DNA from: Actinobacteria bacterium 13_1_40CM_66_12
Lineage (GTDB): Bacteria > Chloroflexota > Dormibacteria > Dormibacterales > Dormibacteraceae
Length of the DNA: 15,879 nucleotides
Assembly (NCBI GenBank): GCA_001917895.1
Contig: MNEW01000029.1
Coordinates: 1-15,879, forward strand
Direction of reading: 5' to 3'
The position numbers were made by a program, and so were the translations under genes. Shown here piece after piece: positions 1-8,442 of this stretch (position 1 is the stretch's first letter; each line of letters begins with the position of its first letter). Under the pieces are notes generated by a model that saw only the letters and a list, made by a program, of their open reading frames with translations, was not told the DNA's origin and did no database searches.

Positions 1-1
1 C

Positions 2-97
2 TTCACCGCGATCTACATCGCTTTGGCGTTCACGCTGGTGAGATTGCTGCTCCTCCTCGCGCGCCACAACCGCGAGCGTTCAGAGCCGAAGGCGTGA
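2..97 (+). CDS. cydA: Cytochrome bd oxidase subunit I, C-terminal end (partial)
   Basis: Only the last 31 codons are in the window; the gene begins to the left. The frame reads a hydrophobic stretch (FTAIYIALAFTLVRLLLLLA) followed by a short charged tail ending EPKA and TGA at 95-97. This fits the last transmembrane helix and cytoplasmic tail of CydA, the heme-bearing quinol-oxidising subunit of the bd terminal oxidase. The fragment alone would not identify the gene. The call rests mainly on position: its stop overlaps the GTG start of a clear cydB by 4 bp (GTGA), the usual cydAB arrangement and a sign of translational coupling. No cytochrome motif is visible because the diagnostic N-terminal part lies outside. 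Confidence 0.75.
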   Translation, partial: FTAIYIALAFTLVRLLLLLARHNRERSEPKA

Positions 98-1095
98 GCG
101 AGGCGGATGCGGCCGCCGCGTTGCTGTGGCTGAGCCTCACTGCTTACGCGGTGCTGGCCGGGGCGGATTTTGGCGGCGGCGTGTGGGACATCTTCGCCTC
201 GGGGCCGCGCCGGCGAGCGCAGCGGCAGGCCGTGGCCCGCGCTATGGGGCCGGTGTGGGAGGCCAACCATGTGTGGCTGATATTCATGATCACCGGGCTG
301 TTCACCGTCTTCCCGATTGCTTTCGGCTCGCTCGGACTCGCCCTCTACGTGCCGATGACGATCGCGCTGATCGGCATCGTCCTGCGCGGCGCGGCGTTCG
401 CATTTCGAGCCCACGGCCGGGATGCGGTGGGCCCTCTGTCGCCATGGGGGATCGTGTTCGGCGGCTCGAGCGTCGTGGCACCGTTCTTCCTCGGGACTGC
501 GGCGGCCGCCGTCGCCTCGGGCGCCATCCGGATCACCGGCGGCAGCGTCGTCAGCGGATTCGGCGCGGGTTGGAGCACTCCGTTCGCGGTCGTGGTCGGA
601 CTGCTCGCGGTGGCACTTTGCGCGTACCTCGCCGCGGCTTACCTGATGGTCGAGACGGAGGACGACCCTGCGCTGCAATCGGATTTCCGCCGGCGCGCCG
701 TGATTGCGTCGGCGGTCTCGGGGGTGCTGGCCCTCCTCGGTCTTTGGCTGGCGTACACGCAGACGCCGCGTGTCTGGTCGGACCTCACCGGGAACGGGTT
801 GGTGCTCTTGCTCCTGGCGCTGATCAATGGTCCGATCGCGCTGTGGGGTGTGTGGCGGCTGCATCCCCGAGTCACGCGCATCGCGGTCGCGGCCCAGGTG
901 ACGCTGGTGCTGTGGGCCTGGGCGGTGGGGCAGTGGCCTTACCTGGTGCCGCCCGACCTCACGATCTCTGACGCTGCGGCGCCGGCGGCGACGGTCGGCG
1001 CATGGCTGGCGGTGATCGCTGTCGGGATGTTGCTCGTCATCCCGTCGCTTGGAGTTCTGTTCCGCGTCTTCAAGGCGCGCAACCCGGCCGCTTAG
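94..1095 (+). CDS. cydB: Cytochrome bd ubiquinol oxidase subunit II
   Basis: CydB is the second membrane subunit of cytochrome bd oxidase, which passes electrons from quinol to oxygen with high affinity and is used under low oxygen or respiratory stress. The 333-residue product is almost entirely hydrophobic, with about eight to nine predicted helices. It carries the family signatures GADFGGGVWD near residues 23-32, PVWEANHVWLIF near 53-64 and a LRGAAFAFR stretch near 97-105. Its length is typical of the family. The GTG start at 94 overlaps the stop of the upstream cydA end by 4 bp, which decides the start. The gene ends only 3 bp from the stop of the convergent regulator gene, so no terminator fits between them. 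Cognate cydCD/cydX genes are not seen in this window. Confidence 0.95.
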   Translation: MSEADAAAALLWLSLTAYAVLAGADFGGGVWDIFASGPRRRAQRQAVARAMGPVWEANHVWLIFMITGLFTVFPIAFGSLGLALYVPMTIALIGIVLRGAAFAFRAHGRDAVGPLSPWGIVFGGSSVVAPFFLGTAAAAVASGAIRITGGSVVSGFGAGWSTPFAVVVGLLAVALCAYLAAAYLMVETEDDPALQSDFRRRAVIASAVSGVLALLGLWLAYTQTPRVWSDLTGNGLVLLLLALINGPIALWGVWRLHPRVTRIAVAAQVTLVLWAWAVGQWPYLVPPDLTISDAAAPAATVGAWLAVIAVGMLLVIPSLGVLFRVFKARNPAA

Positions 1096-1098
1096 CTT

Positions 1099-2469
1099 CT
1101 ATGCGACCCCGGTCGGCGCCAACGAATCGCGGTCCGTGGACCAGCTGACGCCGAGGCTGGCCATCTTGCCGATCTCAGCGGCCAGCTTCCAGTGCCGCGC
1201 GGCCGACGCAATATCTCCGCGAGCGTCGAGAAGCTCGGCGTACTCCATGTGCGCATCCCGCAGCCGGTCCGGCATGGCCAGCTGCTCGAGGATCTGAATC
1301 GCGGCCTCGACGTGGTCGTCGGCAAGGGCAGCATTCCCTAGACGCTCGTTGAGCTTGCCGAGAAGAACCCGTGCATTGGCGACCACGATCCGTTCCGGGA
1401 TCGCCTCCGCCATCTCCAAGGCCTGCATCAGGTATTCATTTGCCTCGGTGAGCTCCCCGCGTCGCAAGTGCACGTCGCCCAGGTTGGTCAGGATGTAGCC
1501 ATGGCCACGCCGGTCCATCCTCAGCTCGTTCGACCCCCGCAGAGCCTTGAGCAAGTGCTGCTCGGCCGCGTCTATTTGACCTTGCTGGAGCAGCATGTCC
1601 CCGAGGTCGCCCTCGACTCGATACACCGCGCTCAGGTCTGACTCGATCGAGTAGAGGGTGAGCGCCTTGTCGTAGTGCTGCCGTGCGATGACCGGCCGCT
1701 GCAGGCGCTGATATGCGACGCCCAGACCGTGGTGCATTTTGGCGAGCTGCAAGAGGTCCTTGACGCCGCTCGCAGCGGCGGCGGCGGCCTCGTAATAGCG
1801 AGTCGCAGGCAAATACGAATGTGCCACCACATACATGCCCGCGATGTGGCCCAGGATCCTGGCCTCGATCTGTGTGGCCTTCGGGTCCAGCTGCCGGCAG
1901 CGCTCGAGGGCCTGGTTCGCGAGCGGCAAGGCATCGGGATCGTCGAGGAGGCCTCGCGCGCTCGACTCCCAGTCGAGCGCCTCGACCGCCATCCATTCGT
2001 CGCCCGACCGCTCGAACTGCTGTCGCGCCACGATCAGATGTTGGAGCGCATCGGTCGGCCGCACCAGCCTGCAGTAGGCCTGGCCGACCGAGAAGTGAAT
2101 GGCTGCGGTGTCTTCCGCGCTCCACGTCTGCTCGAGAAGCGAGGTGCCCATCTGGGTCACCGCCTCCAATTGCCGGACGGCGGTCAGCCGCTCCAGCTCA
2201 CGCAGCTGTGCTTGGCGCTCGGTCAGCACGGAGGAGGCCTCGGCGGTAAGGAAGAAATCGATCGGCTTGTGCGTCTGACGCGCGATCAGCTGCAGTGTCT
2301 CCATCGACGGCCTGGTGCGTCCCTTCTCGATCAGATGGATGGCAGTCCGGGTGAGCTTGCCGCCGGCTACCTGGGACAGGGTGAGCCGGGCTTCCCTCCG
2401 AGCCTGCTCGACCGACCCCGCACGGATCTCAACGCCCTGGCGGCGGCCCCGGTACCTGGTGCCGAGCAT
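1099..2469 (-). CDS. XRE-family HTH regulator fused to TPR repeats (RRNPP-like)
   Basis: The 456-residue protein has an N-terminal XRE/Cro-type helix-turn-helix at about residues 15-74 (GSVEQARREARLTLSQVAGG, then LTRTAIHLIEKGRTRPS). About 350 residues of tandem helical TPR-type repeats follow, for example GVAYQRLQRPVIARQHYDKA and GDVHLRRGELTEANEYLMQA. This is the architecture of the RRNPP peptide-sensing regulators (PlcR, Rgg, NprR, and Rap for the TPR half), in which the TPR cup binds a small imported peptide and changes DNA binding. XRE-TPR proteins with other ligands also exist. The ATG at 2469 is used because no in-frame GTG or ATG follows before the HTH. It lacks a Shine-Dalgarno and sits on a 7-bp hairpin. 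A gene for a 31-residue secreted peptide lies 55 bp upstream on the same strand. The DNA target and ligand are unknown; peptide sensing is an inference from architecture and context. Confidence 0.88.
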   Translation of the reverse strand: MLGTRYRGRRQGVEIRAGSVEQARREARLTLSQVAGGKLTRTAIHLIEKGRTRPSMETLQLIARQTHKPIDFFLTAEASSVLTERQAQLRELERLTAVRQLEAVTQMGTSLLEQTWSAEDTAAIHFSVGQAYCRLVRPTDALQHLIVARQQFERSGDEWMAVEALDWESSARGLLDDPDALPLANQALERCRQLDPKATQIEARILGHIAGMYVVAHSYLPATRYYEAAAAAASGVKDLLQLAKMHHGLGVAYQRLQRPVIARQHYDKALTLYSIESDLSAVYRVEGDLGDMLLQQGQIDAAEQHLLKALRGSNELRMDRRGHGYILTNLGDVHLRRGELTEANEYLMQALEMAEAIPERIVVANARVLLGKLNERLGNAALADDHVEAAIQILEQLAMPDRLRDAHMEYAELLDARGDIASAARHWKLAAEIGKMASLGVSWSTDRDSLAPTGVA

Positions 2470-2488
2470 GGCGGTGAGTGTACCGCCA
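2469..2488 (-). promoter_or_regulatory. Perfect inverted repeat at the XRE-TPR start codon
   Basis: TGGCGGT and ACCGCCA form perfect 7-bp arms around a 6-nt centre, ending within the ATG of the XRE-TPR gene. No Shine-Dalgarno is visible in the usual place. In mRNA the hairpin would bury the initiation region; as DNA it could be a self-binding site. Both roles are inferred. Confidence 0.4.
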
Positions 2489-2524
2489 CGCCCGGCTCAC
2501 GGCTACTGAATTAACGATTTGACT

Positions 2525-2620
2525 TTACGGAGTCGGGCCGATGTTATCGGCAAGCACGGGGCCGATCGACACTGCCAACGCCATCACAGTCAAGAACACG
2601 GAAAAGAGCAGCTTGCGCAT
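2525..2620 (-). CDS. Small secreted peptide, candidate signalling propeptide (31 aa)
   Basis: This gene is too short for ordinary gene finders. It reads MRK, then a hydrophobic core (LLFSVFLTVMALAVSIG), then PVLA followed by DNIGPTP and TAA. That is a textbook signal peptide: basic n-region, about 17 hydrophobic residues and a V-L-A cleavage site, leaving only seven residues after cleavage. Start and expression signals are unusually clean: GGAGGTG lies five bases before the ATG, and a TTGACA promoter ends about 30 bp upstream. It sits 55 bp upstream of the XRE-TPR gene on the same strand, so both may be co-transcribed. Secreted propeptides with 5-8-residue products beside HTH-TPR regulators are the hallmark of Phr/PapR/NprX-type quorum sensing in Firmicutes. 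I do not recognise this peptide family. It could instead be a small membrane peptide or a leader. Function is inferred. Confidence 0.75.
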   Translation of the reverse strand: MRKLLFSVFLTVMALAVSIGPVLADNIGPTP

Positions 2621-2625
2621 CAGCG

Positions 2626-2632
2626 CACCTCC
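2626..2632 (-). promoter_or_regulatory. Strong Shine-Dalgarno of the small peptide gene
   Basis: GGAGGTG on the minus strand lies five bases before the ATG at 2620. It is the best ribosome-binding site noticed in the window and is the main sequence support that the 31-codon ORF is translated. Confidence 0.8.
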
Positions 2633-2649
2633 AACACTTTGATGCGCGG

Positions 2650-2678
2650 AGTGTCACCTGACTTGACTGCTCTGTCAA
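2650..2678 (-). promoter_or_regulatory. Sigma-70-type promoter of the peptide gene
   Basis: On the minus strand a perfect -35 hexamer TTGACA (2673-2678) is followed after exactly 17 bp by GACACT (2650-2655), a weak -10 keeping A2 and T6. Transcription would start near 2643, giving a leader of about 20 nt with the Shine-Dalgarno. The -35 is embedded in a palindrome, suggesting a regulated promoter. The -10 is poor, so it may need activation. Confidence 0.55.
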
Positions 2679-2686
2679 CTCAAGTC
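2660..2686. promoter_or_regulatory. Nested palindrome over the -35, likely operator
   Basis: Outer arms GACTTGA (2660-2666) and TCAAGTC (2680-2686) are perfect inverted repeats 13 bp apart. Inside them, TTGAC (2663-2667) and GTCAA (2674-2678) form a second perfect pair 6 bp apart. The -35 hexamer is part of the inner right arm. An XRE-type dimer is the natural candidate binder. A further TTGACT half-site occurs at 2519-2524, just past the peptide stop. The binding protein is inferred. Confidence 0.5.
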
Positions 2687-2698
2687 TCGGTATGGCCC

Positions 2699-2728
2699 GC
2701 CGGGCTGGGTCGGCACGCCCAGGCCGGC
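2699..2728 (-). terminator. GC-rich hairpin downstream of the signalling operon
   Basis: Arms GCCGG-G-CTGGG and CCCAG-G-CCGGC (plus-strand reading) pair over ten base pairs with one central mismatch around an 8-nt loop. It lies about 40 bp past the stop of the last receiver gene and before the peptide promoter, where a terminator for the operon is expected. There is no U-tract on either side, so it is not a standard intrinsic terminator. Confidence 0.4.
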
Positions 2729-2769
2729 TTAAGGGGCGGCTATTCGATCGGGATGCGCGGAGCGACGAA

Positions 2770-3153
2770 CTACTCTTTGGCGCCTTTGAGAAACTCGGAA
2801 ACGCGTGCAGGGAACGTATGCACGTCGATTGGTTTGGAGATGAAGCCGGCGCATCCGGCCGCGAGCGCATCGGTTCGGCTCTGCAGGCTCGTGTGCGCGG
2901 TCATCGCCACGACCGGGATGGCGGTGGTGGGGGACATGGTCTTGAGCAGGCGGGTCAGCGAGAGCCCGTCCTTCCCGGGCAGCTCGAGGTCCATCAGGAT
3001 CAGGGCGGGAGTCCGTTTCTTGAGGTGTTCGAGGGCCTGGCTTGCGGTGCTGGCCACATCGACACGAAAGCCCGCCGGCTCCAGCACCGCGCGAACCAGG
3101 AGCTGGTTCGAGGCATTGTCCTCGACGAGGAGAATCAGCGGTTCCGAGGTCAC
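2770..3153 (-). CDS. Single-domain response regulator (DivK/CheY-like), second copy
   Basis: The 127-residue protein is one receiver domain and nothing else. It has the acidic pair E11-D12 in LLVEDN, phospho-acceptor D55 in LILMDLELPG, a conserved Thr in AMTAH and the switch Lys in the ISKPID motif (K107), so phosphorylation should be intact. KPID with a following TF is typical of DivK-like regulators rather than flagellar CheY. It overlaps the stop of the preceding paralogue by 4 bp (ATGA) and is the last gene of the operon headed by the kinase-HD-GYP gene. The hybrid histidine kinase two genes upstream is its likely phosphodonor. It has no output domain, so it must act by protein contact or as a phosphate shuttle. 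Its partner is unknown. Confidence 0.92.
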   Translation of the reverse strand: MTSEPLILLVEDNASNQLLVRAVLEPAGFRVDVASTASQALEHLKKRTPALILMDLELPGKDGLSLTRLLKTMSPTTAIPVVAMTAHTSLQSRTDALAAGCAGFISKPIDVHTFPARVSEFLKGAKE

Positions 3154-3571
3154 TGGCCGCTTAGTTTGGCATCAGTCCTCGCCTCGCTGGACGCACGCAT
3201 CTTGGTGGGGAGGAGCTCGCGAACCTGCCTGCCGAAGGTCCGCGTATCGATCGGTTTGGAGATGTAACCGACACATCCGGCTGCCAGCGACTGCTCGCGG
3301 TCGCCGTTCATCGCATGAGCCGTCAGGGCGACGACGGGGATGAGCGCAGTCGCGGGATCGCCTTTGAGGTTGCGCGTGAACGAAAGGCCGTCCATCCCCG
3401 GAAGCTGGATGTCCATCAGGATCAGGTCCGGCTTTCGTGCTCGGAGCATCTCCAGCGCTTGCAGTGAGTTGCCGGCCACGTCGACCGCGAATCCTTCGCG
3501 CTCCAGCACCGACGAAGTAAGCAGCTGGTTCACCTCGTTGTCCTCGACGAGGAGAATCAGCGGCGCTTGGC

Positions 3572-3575
<4 letters not shown>
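3150..3575 (-). CDS. Single-domain response regulator (DivK/CheY-like), first copy
   Basis: The 141-residue product is a lone receiver domain with E11-D12, phospho-acceptor D55 in LILMDIQLPG, the T/S switch in ALTAH and K107 in ISKPID. It has about 20 extra polar residues at the C-terminus (KMRASSEARTDAKLSGQ) that its neighbour lacks. The two receivers match at most core positions, with the same spacing of D55 and K107, which indicates a tandem duplication. The start overlaps the hybrid kinase stop by 4 bp and its own stop overlaps the next regulator by 4 bp, so all three are probably translationally coupled and made together. The likely role is to accept phosphate from the hybrid kinase. The distinct tail could give it a different partner from its paralogue. 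Confidence 0.92.
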
Positions 3576-6184
<2,609 letters not shown>

Positions 6185-6194
6185 CGAGTCGCCT

Positions 6195-8039
6195 TCAGGC
6201 CGCCCCGAGCCGGTGAATGGCCGGGATCTCGCATGTGAAGAGGCTCACGAGCTCGGGGTCCCACTGCCTGCCCGCCCCGCCGGTGAGGATCCCCAGCGCC
6301 TCACGCTCCGACAGTCGCGACCGATATGGGCGGTCGTTGGTCAGGGCGTCGAAGGCGTCGCAGACGGAGACGATCCTCGCGAGGAGCGGGATGGCAGTGC
6401 CTCGCAATCCGTCCGGGTAGCCCCGTCCGTCGAAAGCCTCGTGGTGGTGGCGGACGATCGGCAGCAGATCGGAGCCGGAGCGCAGCGGGCGGACGATGTT
6501 CTCTCCGATTTCAGGATGAGCCCGCATCAGCACCAGCTCGTCAGCGTTGAGTGAGCCAGGTTTGAGCAGGACGGCGTCCGGCACTCCGATCTTGCCGATG
6601 TCGTGGATGATCCCGCCGCGGTAGAGGGCGTCGAGGTCCTGTTCCGGCAGGCCCATGCGCGAACCCAGGTATCGCGCCGATTCCGCGACGCGATTGGTGT
6701 GACGTTCCGTATACGTGTCCTTGGCCTCGACTGCCGCGGCGAGGCTGAAGATGACCTGCTCGGCGCTGTCCAGCCGGTCGTAGACCGACTTCAGCCGCAG
6801 GGCCGAGCGGACCCGGGCGACCAGCTCCAGTCGCTCGACCGGTTTCGACATGAAGTCGTCGGCTCCCGCCTCCAGGGCCTGGACACGGTCCTCCGAGCGG
6901 TCTAGCGCCGTGATCATCACCACCGGGACGAGCCGAAGCGCCGGGTTGGACTTGATTCGCCTGCACACGGTGTAGCCGTCCATGCCCGGCATCTGGACGT
7001 CCAGCAGGACGAGGTCAGGGGCGGCGGAGTCGATTGCAGCCAGCGCGCTCGGGCCGTCACCGGCCAGCCTGACCCGGCAGTCGACGTCGGCGAGGCACGC
7101 CTCGATGAGCTCGCGGTTGGCGGCGCTGTCGTCGACGACCAGCACCGACGGCATGGACCGGATCGACTTCCCGTTTTGATGCGGTCGCGCCAGCACGACC
7201 GAGTCCGGACGATCGCGATGCACCCACGCCGCGGGCATCAGCGCGGCCACGAACTGCGTGGCGCTGCCGAAGCGTTCTATGGGCGACTTGGCCAGTCCTT
7301 TGCGAAGGGCGTCTTCTACGTGGCTGGACAGCTCGCCCACGAGCTCGCGGGTCGGCGGCACCGCCTTGTTGATGTGCGACAGCAAGACGGCCGCCGGCGT
7401 CTCTGCCTCGAACGGCACCCGTCCCGTGAGCATCTCGTAGGCGACGACCGCGAACGAGTAGCGATCGCTGGGCGGACCGATCGGTTCGCCGGCGCCCTGC
7501 TCGGGTGACATGTACTCGGGCGTCCCGAGCACGGTGCCGCTGGCGGTGAGCTTGCGACCGGAGTCGGCCATCTTCGCGAGGCCGAAGTCCGCAAGCACGG
7601 GCGTCCCGTCTTGGTGGACCAGGATGTTCGACGGTTTGATGTCGCGATGCAGGATCCCCTGCGCATGCGCATGGTCGAGCGCGCTCGCGATCGGCCGCAG
7701 CAGCTTGATCGCCTCCTCCAGGTCCATCGGCCGGCCGAGGCGCTCCGCCAGCGTGCCGCCCTGCACCAGCTCGAGGACCAGGTAGGTGATGCCGCGCTCC
7801 TGTCCGAAATCGAAGACATTGAGGATGTTGGGGTGCTTGAGCCGGGCCACCGACCGCGCCTCCTGCTGGAAGCGCTCGCGGTAATCGTCGTCTTCGGCGA
7901 AGAAATCGGGCAGGACCTTGATCGCGACATCGCGATCGAGGGCATCGTGGTGGGCTCGGTACACGGTCGCCATCCCGCCGCGGCCGATCTTTCCGATGAT
8001 CCGGTACGGTCCCAGCATGAATCCGTCGGGCAGGCTCAT
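6195..8039 (-). CDS. Ser/Thr protein kinase-REC-HD-GYP fusion protein
   Basis: Three complete signalling domains are fused in 614 residues. The Pkn-type kinase (about 12-270) has the Gly-loop GKIGRGGMATVY (16-27), K41 in VAIK, HRDIKPSN (131-138), DFG (151-153) and GTPEYMSPEQ (172-181). The receiver (about 297-415) has D303-D304, phospho-acceptor D347 and K399 in SKP. The HD-GYP domain (about 428-605) has H447, H479-D480, H508 and HHE..DGRGYPDG (532-544), the full metal and signature set of cyclic-di-GMP phosphodiesterases. There is no transmembrane segment or PASTA domain, so it is cytoplasmic. Receiver-HD-GYP proteins of the RpfG type are common; a Ser/Thr kinase in front is unusual. The start overlaps the upstream small membrane ORF by 4 bp (ATGA). 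Phosphate may reach its receiver from the hybrid histidine kinase encoded next. Which proteins its kinase domain modifies is unknown. Confidence 0.93.
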   Translation of the reverse strand: MSLPDGFMLGPYRIIGKIGRGGMATVYRAHHDALDRDVAIKVLPDFFAEDDDYRERFQQEARSVARLKHPNILNVFDFGQERGITYLVLELVQGGTLAERLGRPMDLEEAIKLLRPIASALDHAHAQGILHRDIKPSNILVHQDGTPVLADFGLAKMADSGRKLTASGTVLGTPEYMSPEQGAGEPIGPPSDRYSFAVVAYEMLTGRVPFEAETPAAVLLSHINKAVPPTRELVGELSSHVEDALRKGLAKSPIERFGSATQFVAALMPAAWVHRDRPDSVVLARPHQNGKSIRSMPSVLVVDDSAANRELIEACLADVDCRVRLAGDGPSALAAIDSAAPDLVLLDVQMPGMDGYTVCRRIKSNPALRLVPVVMITALDRSEDRVQALEAGADDFMSKPVERLELVARVRSALRLKSVYDRLDSAEQVIFSLAAAVEAKDTYTERHTNRVAESARYLGSRMGLPEQDLDALYRGGIIHDIGKIGVPDAVLLKPGSLNADELVLMRAHPEIGENIVRPLRSGSDLLPIVRHHHEAFDGRGYPDGLRGTAIPLLARIVSVCDAFDALTNDRPYRSRLSEREALGILTGGAGRQWDPELVSLFTCEIPAIHRLGAA

Positions 8040-8311
8040 GCGTTCTCCCTCGCCCGCGCGACCATCGCGAGCAGCGGCACATATAAGACGACGCGCGCGC
8101 GAGCGATGTCCGACAACCAGGCCGAGAAGCCGTTTGCCCAGTCGTGGACGCCGCGCAAAAGGTTCGAATCCAGGATCGACAGGCTTGCCACGAGCGCGGG
8201 AAGGGACATCAGGAGTGCGGCCGCGACAAGCACGCCCAAGAGCGCCCCGGGGCGCCCCGAAGCTTCGGACGTTTGGTTTCGAAGGTATCCGCCCATTTCT
8301 CGTCGCCCCAT
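8036..8311 (-). CDS. Small membrane protein at the head of the signalling operon
   Basis: I do not recognise this protein. From the ATG at 8311 it is 91 residues: a polar start (GRREMGGYLRNQTSEASGRP), a strongly hydrophobic segment (GALLGVLVAAALLMSLPALV), a middle part with WANGFSAW, and a second, weaker hydrophobic stretch (VVLYVPLLAMVA) ending in RARENA. One or two membrane passes are likely. Its stop overlaps the ATG of the Ser/Thr kinase fusion by 4 bp, the same junction seen twice more in this operon, which is the main reason to believe it. A TTG at 8320 and an ATG at 8296, the latter with GGGG nine bases before it, are alternative starts. It may anchor or regulate the soluble kinase, but that is a guess from position. 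Confidence 0.6.
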   Translation of the reverse strand: MGRREMGGYLRNQTSEASGRPGALLGVLVAAALLMSLPALVASLSILDSNLLRGVHDWANGFSAWLSDIARARVVLYVPLLAMVARARENA

Positions 8312-8383
8312 CCCTGGCAAACGACGATTGGAGCCTAGGCTTGGATTTGCCCGCTAGGTGCTATCACGTGGGATGAATTAACG

Positions 8384-8417
8384 ACCCAACCGGGTGAATT
8401 TACATACCCGATTGGGT
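8384..8417. promoter_or_regulatory. Paired ACCC-N4-GGGT elements, operator or terminator
   Basis: ACCCAACCGGGT (8384-8395) and ACCCGATTGGGT (8406-8417) are each interrupted palindromes of the form ACCC-N4-GGGT, with starts exactly 22 bp apart, two helical turns. Together they also form a 12-bp inverted repeat that pairs fully in minus-strand RNA if one G-U pair is allowed. They lie between the LuxR-type gene (stop 8443) and the signalling operon. They fit a dimer-of-dimers operator for the operon, or the terminator of the gene before it; only a weak U-rich stretch follows. Confidence 0.5.
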
Positions 8418-8442
8418 GAAGCAATCAGTTAATAGGGTGAGC

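Noticed and set aside
13..864. A 283-codon minus-strand open frame opposite cydB
   Set aside because: Composition is Arg/His/Gln-rich and cydB on the plus strand is unmistakable.
2519..3343. A 274-codon plus-strand frame across the peptide gene and the receiver genes
   Set aside because: No domain, Ser/Arg-rich, and it crosses a promoter, a clean small ORF and two real receiver genes on the minus strand.
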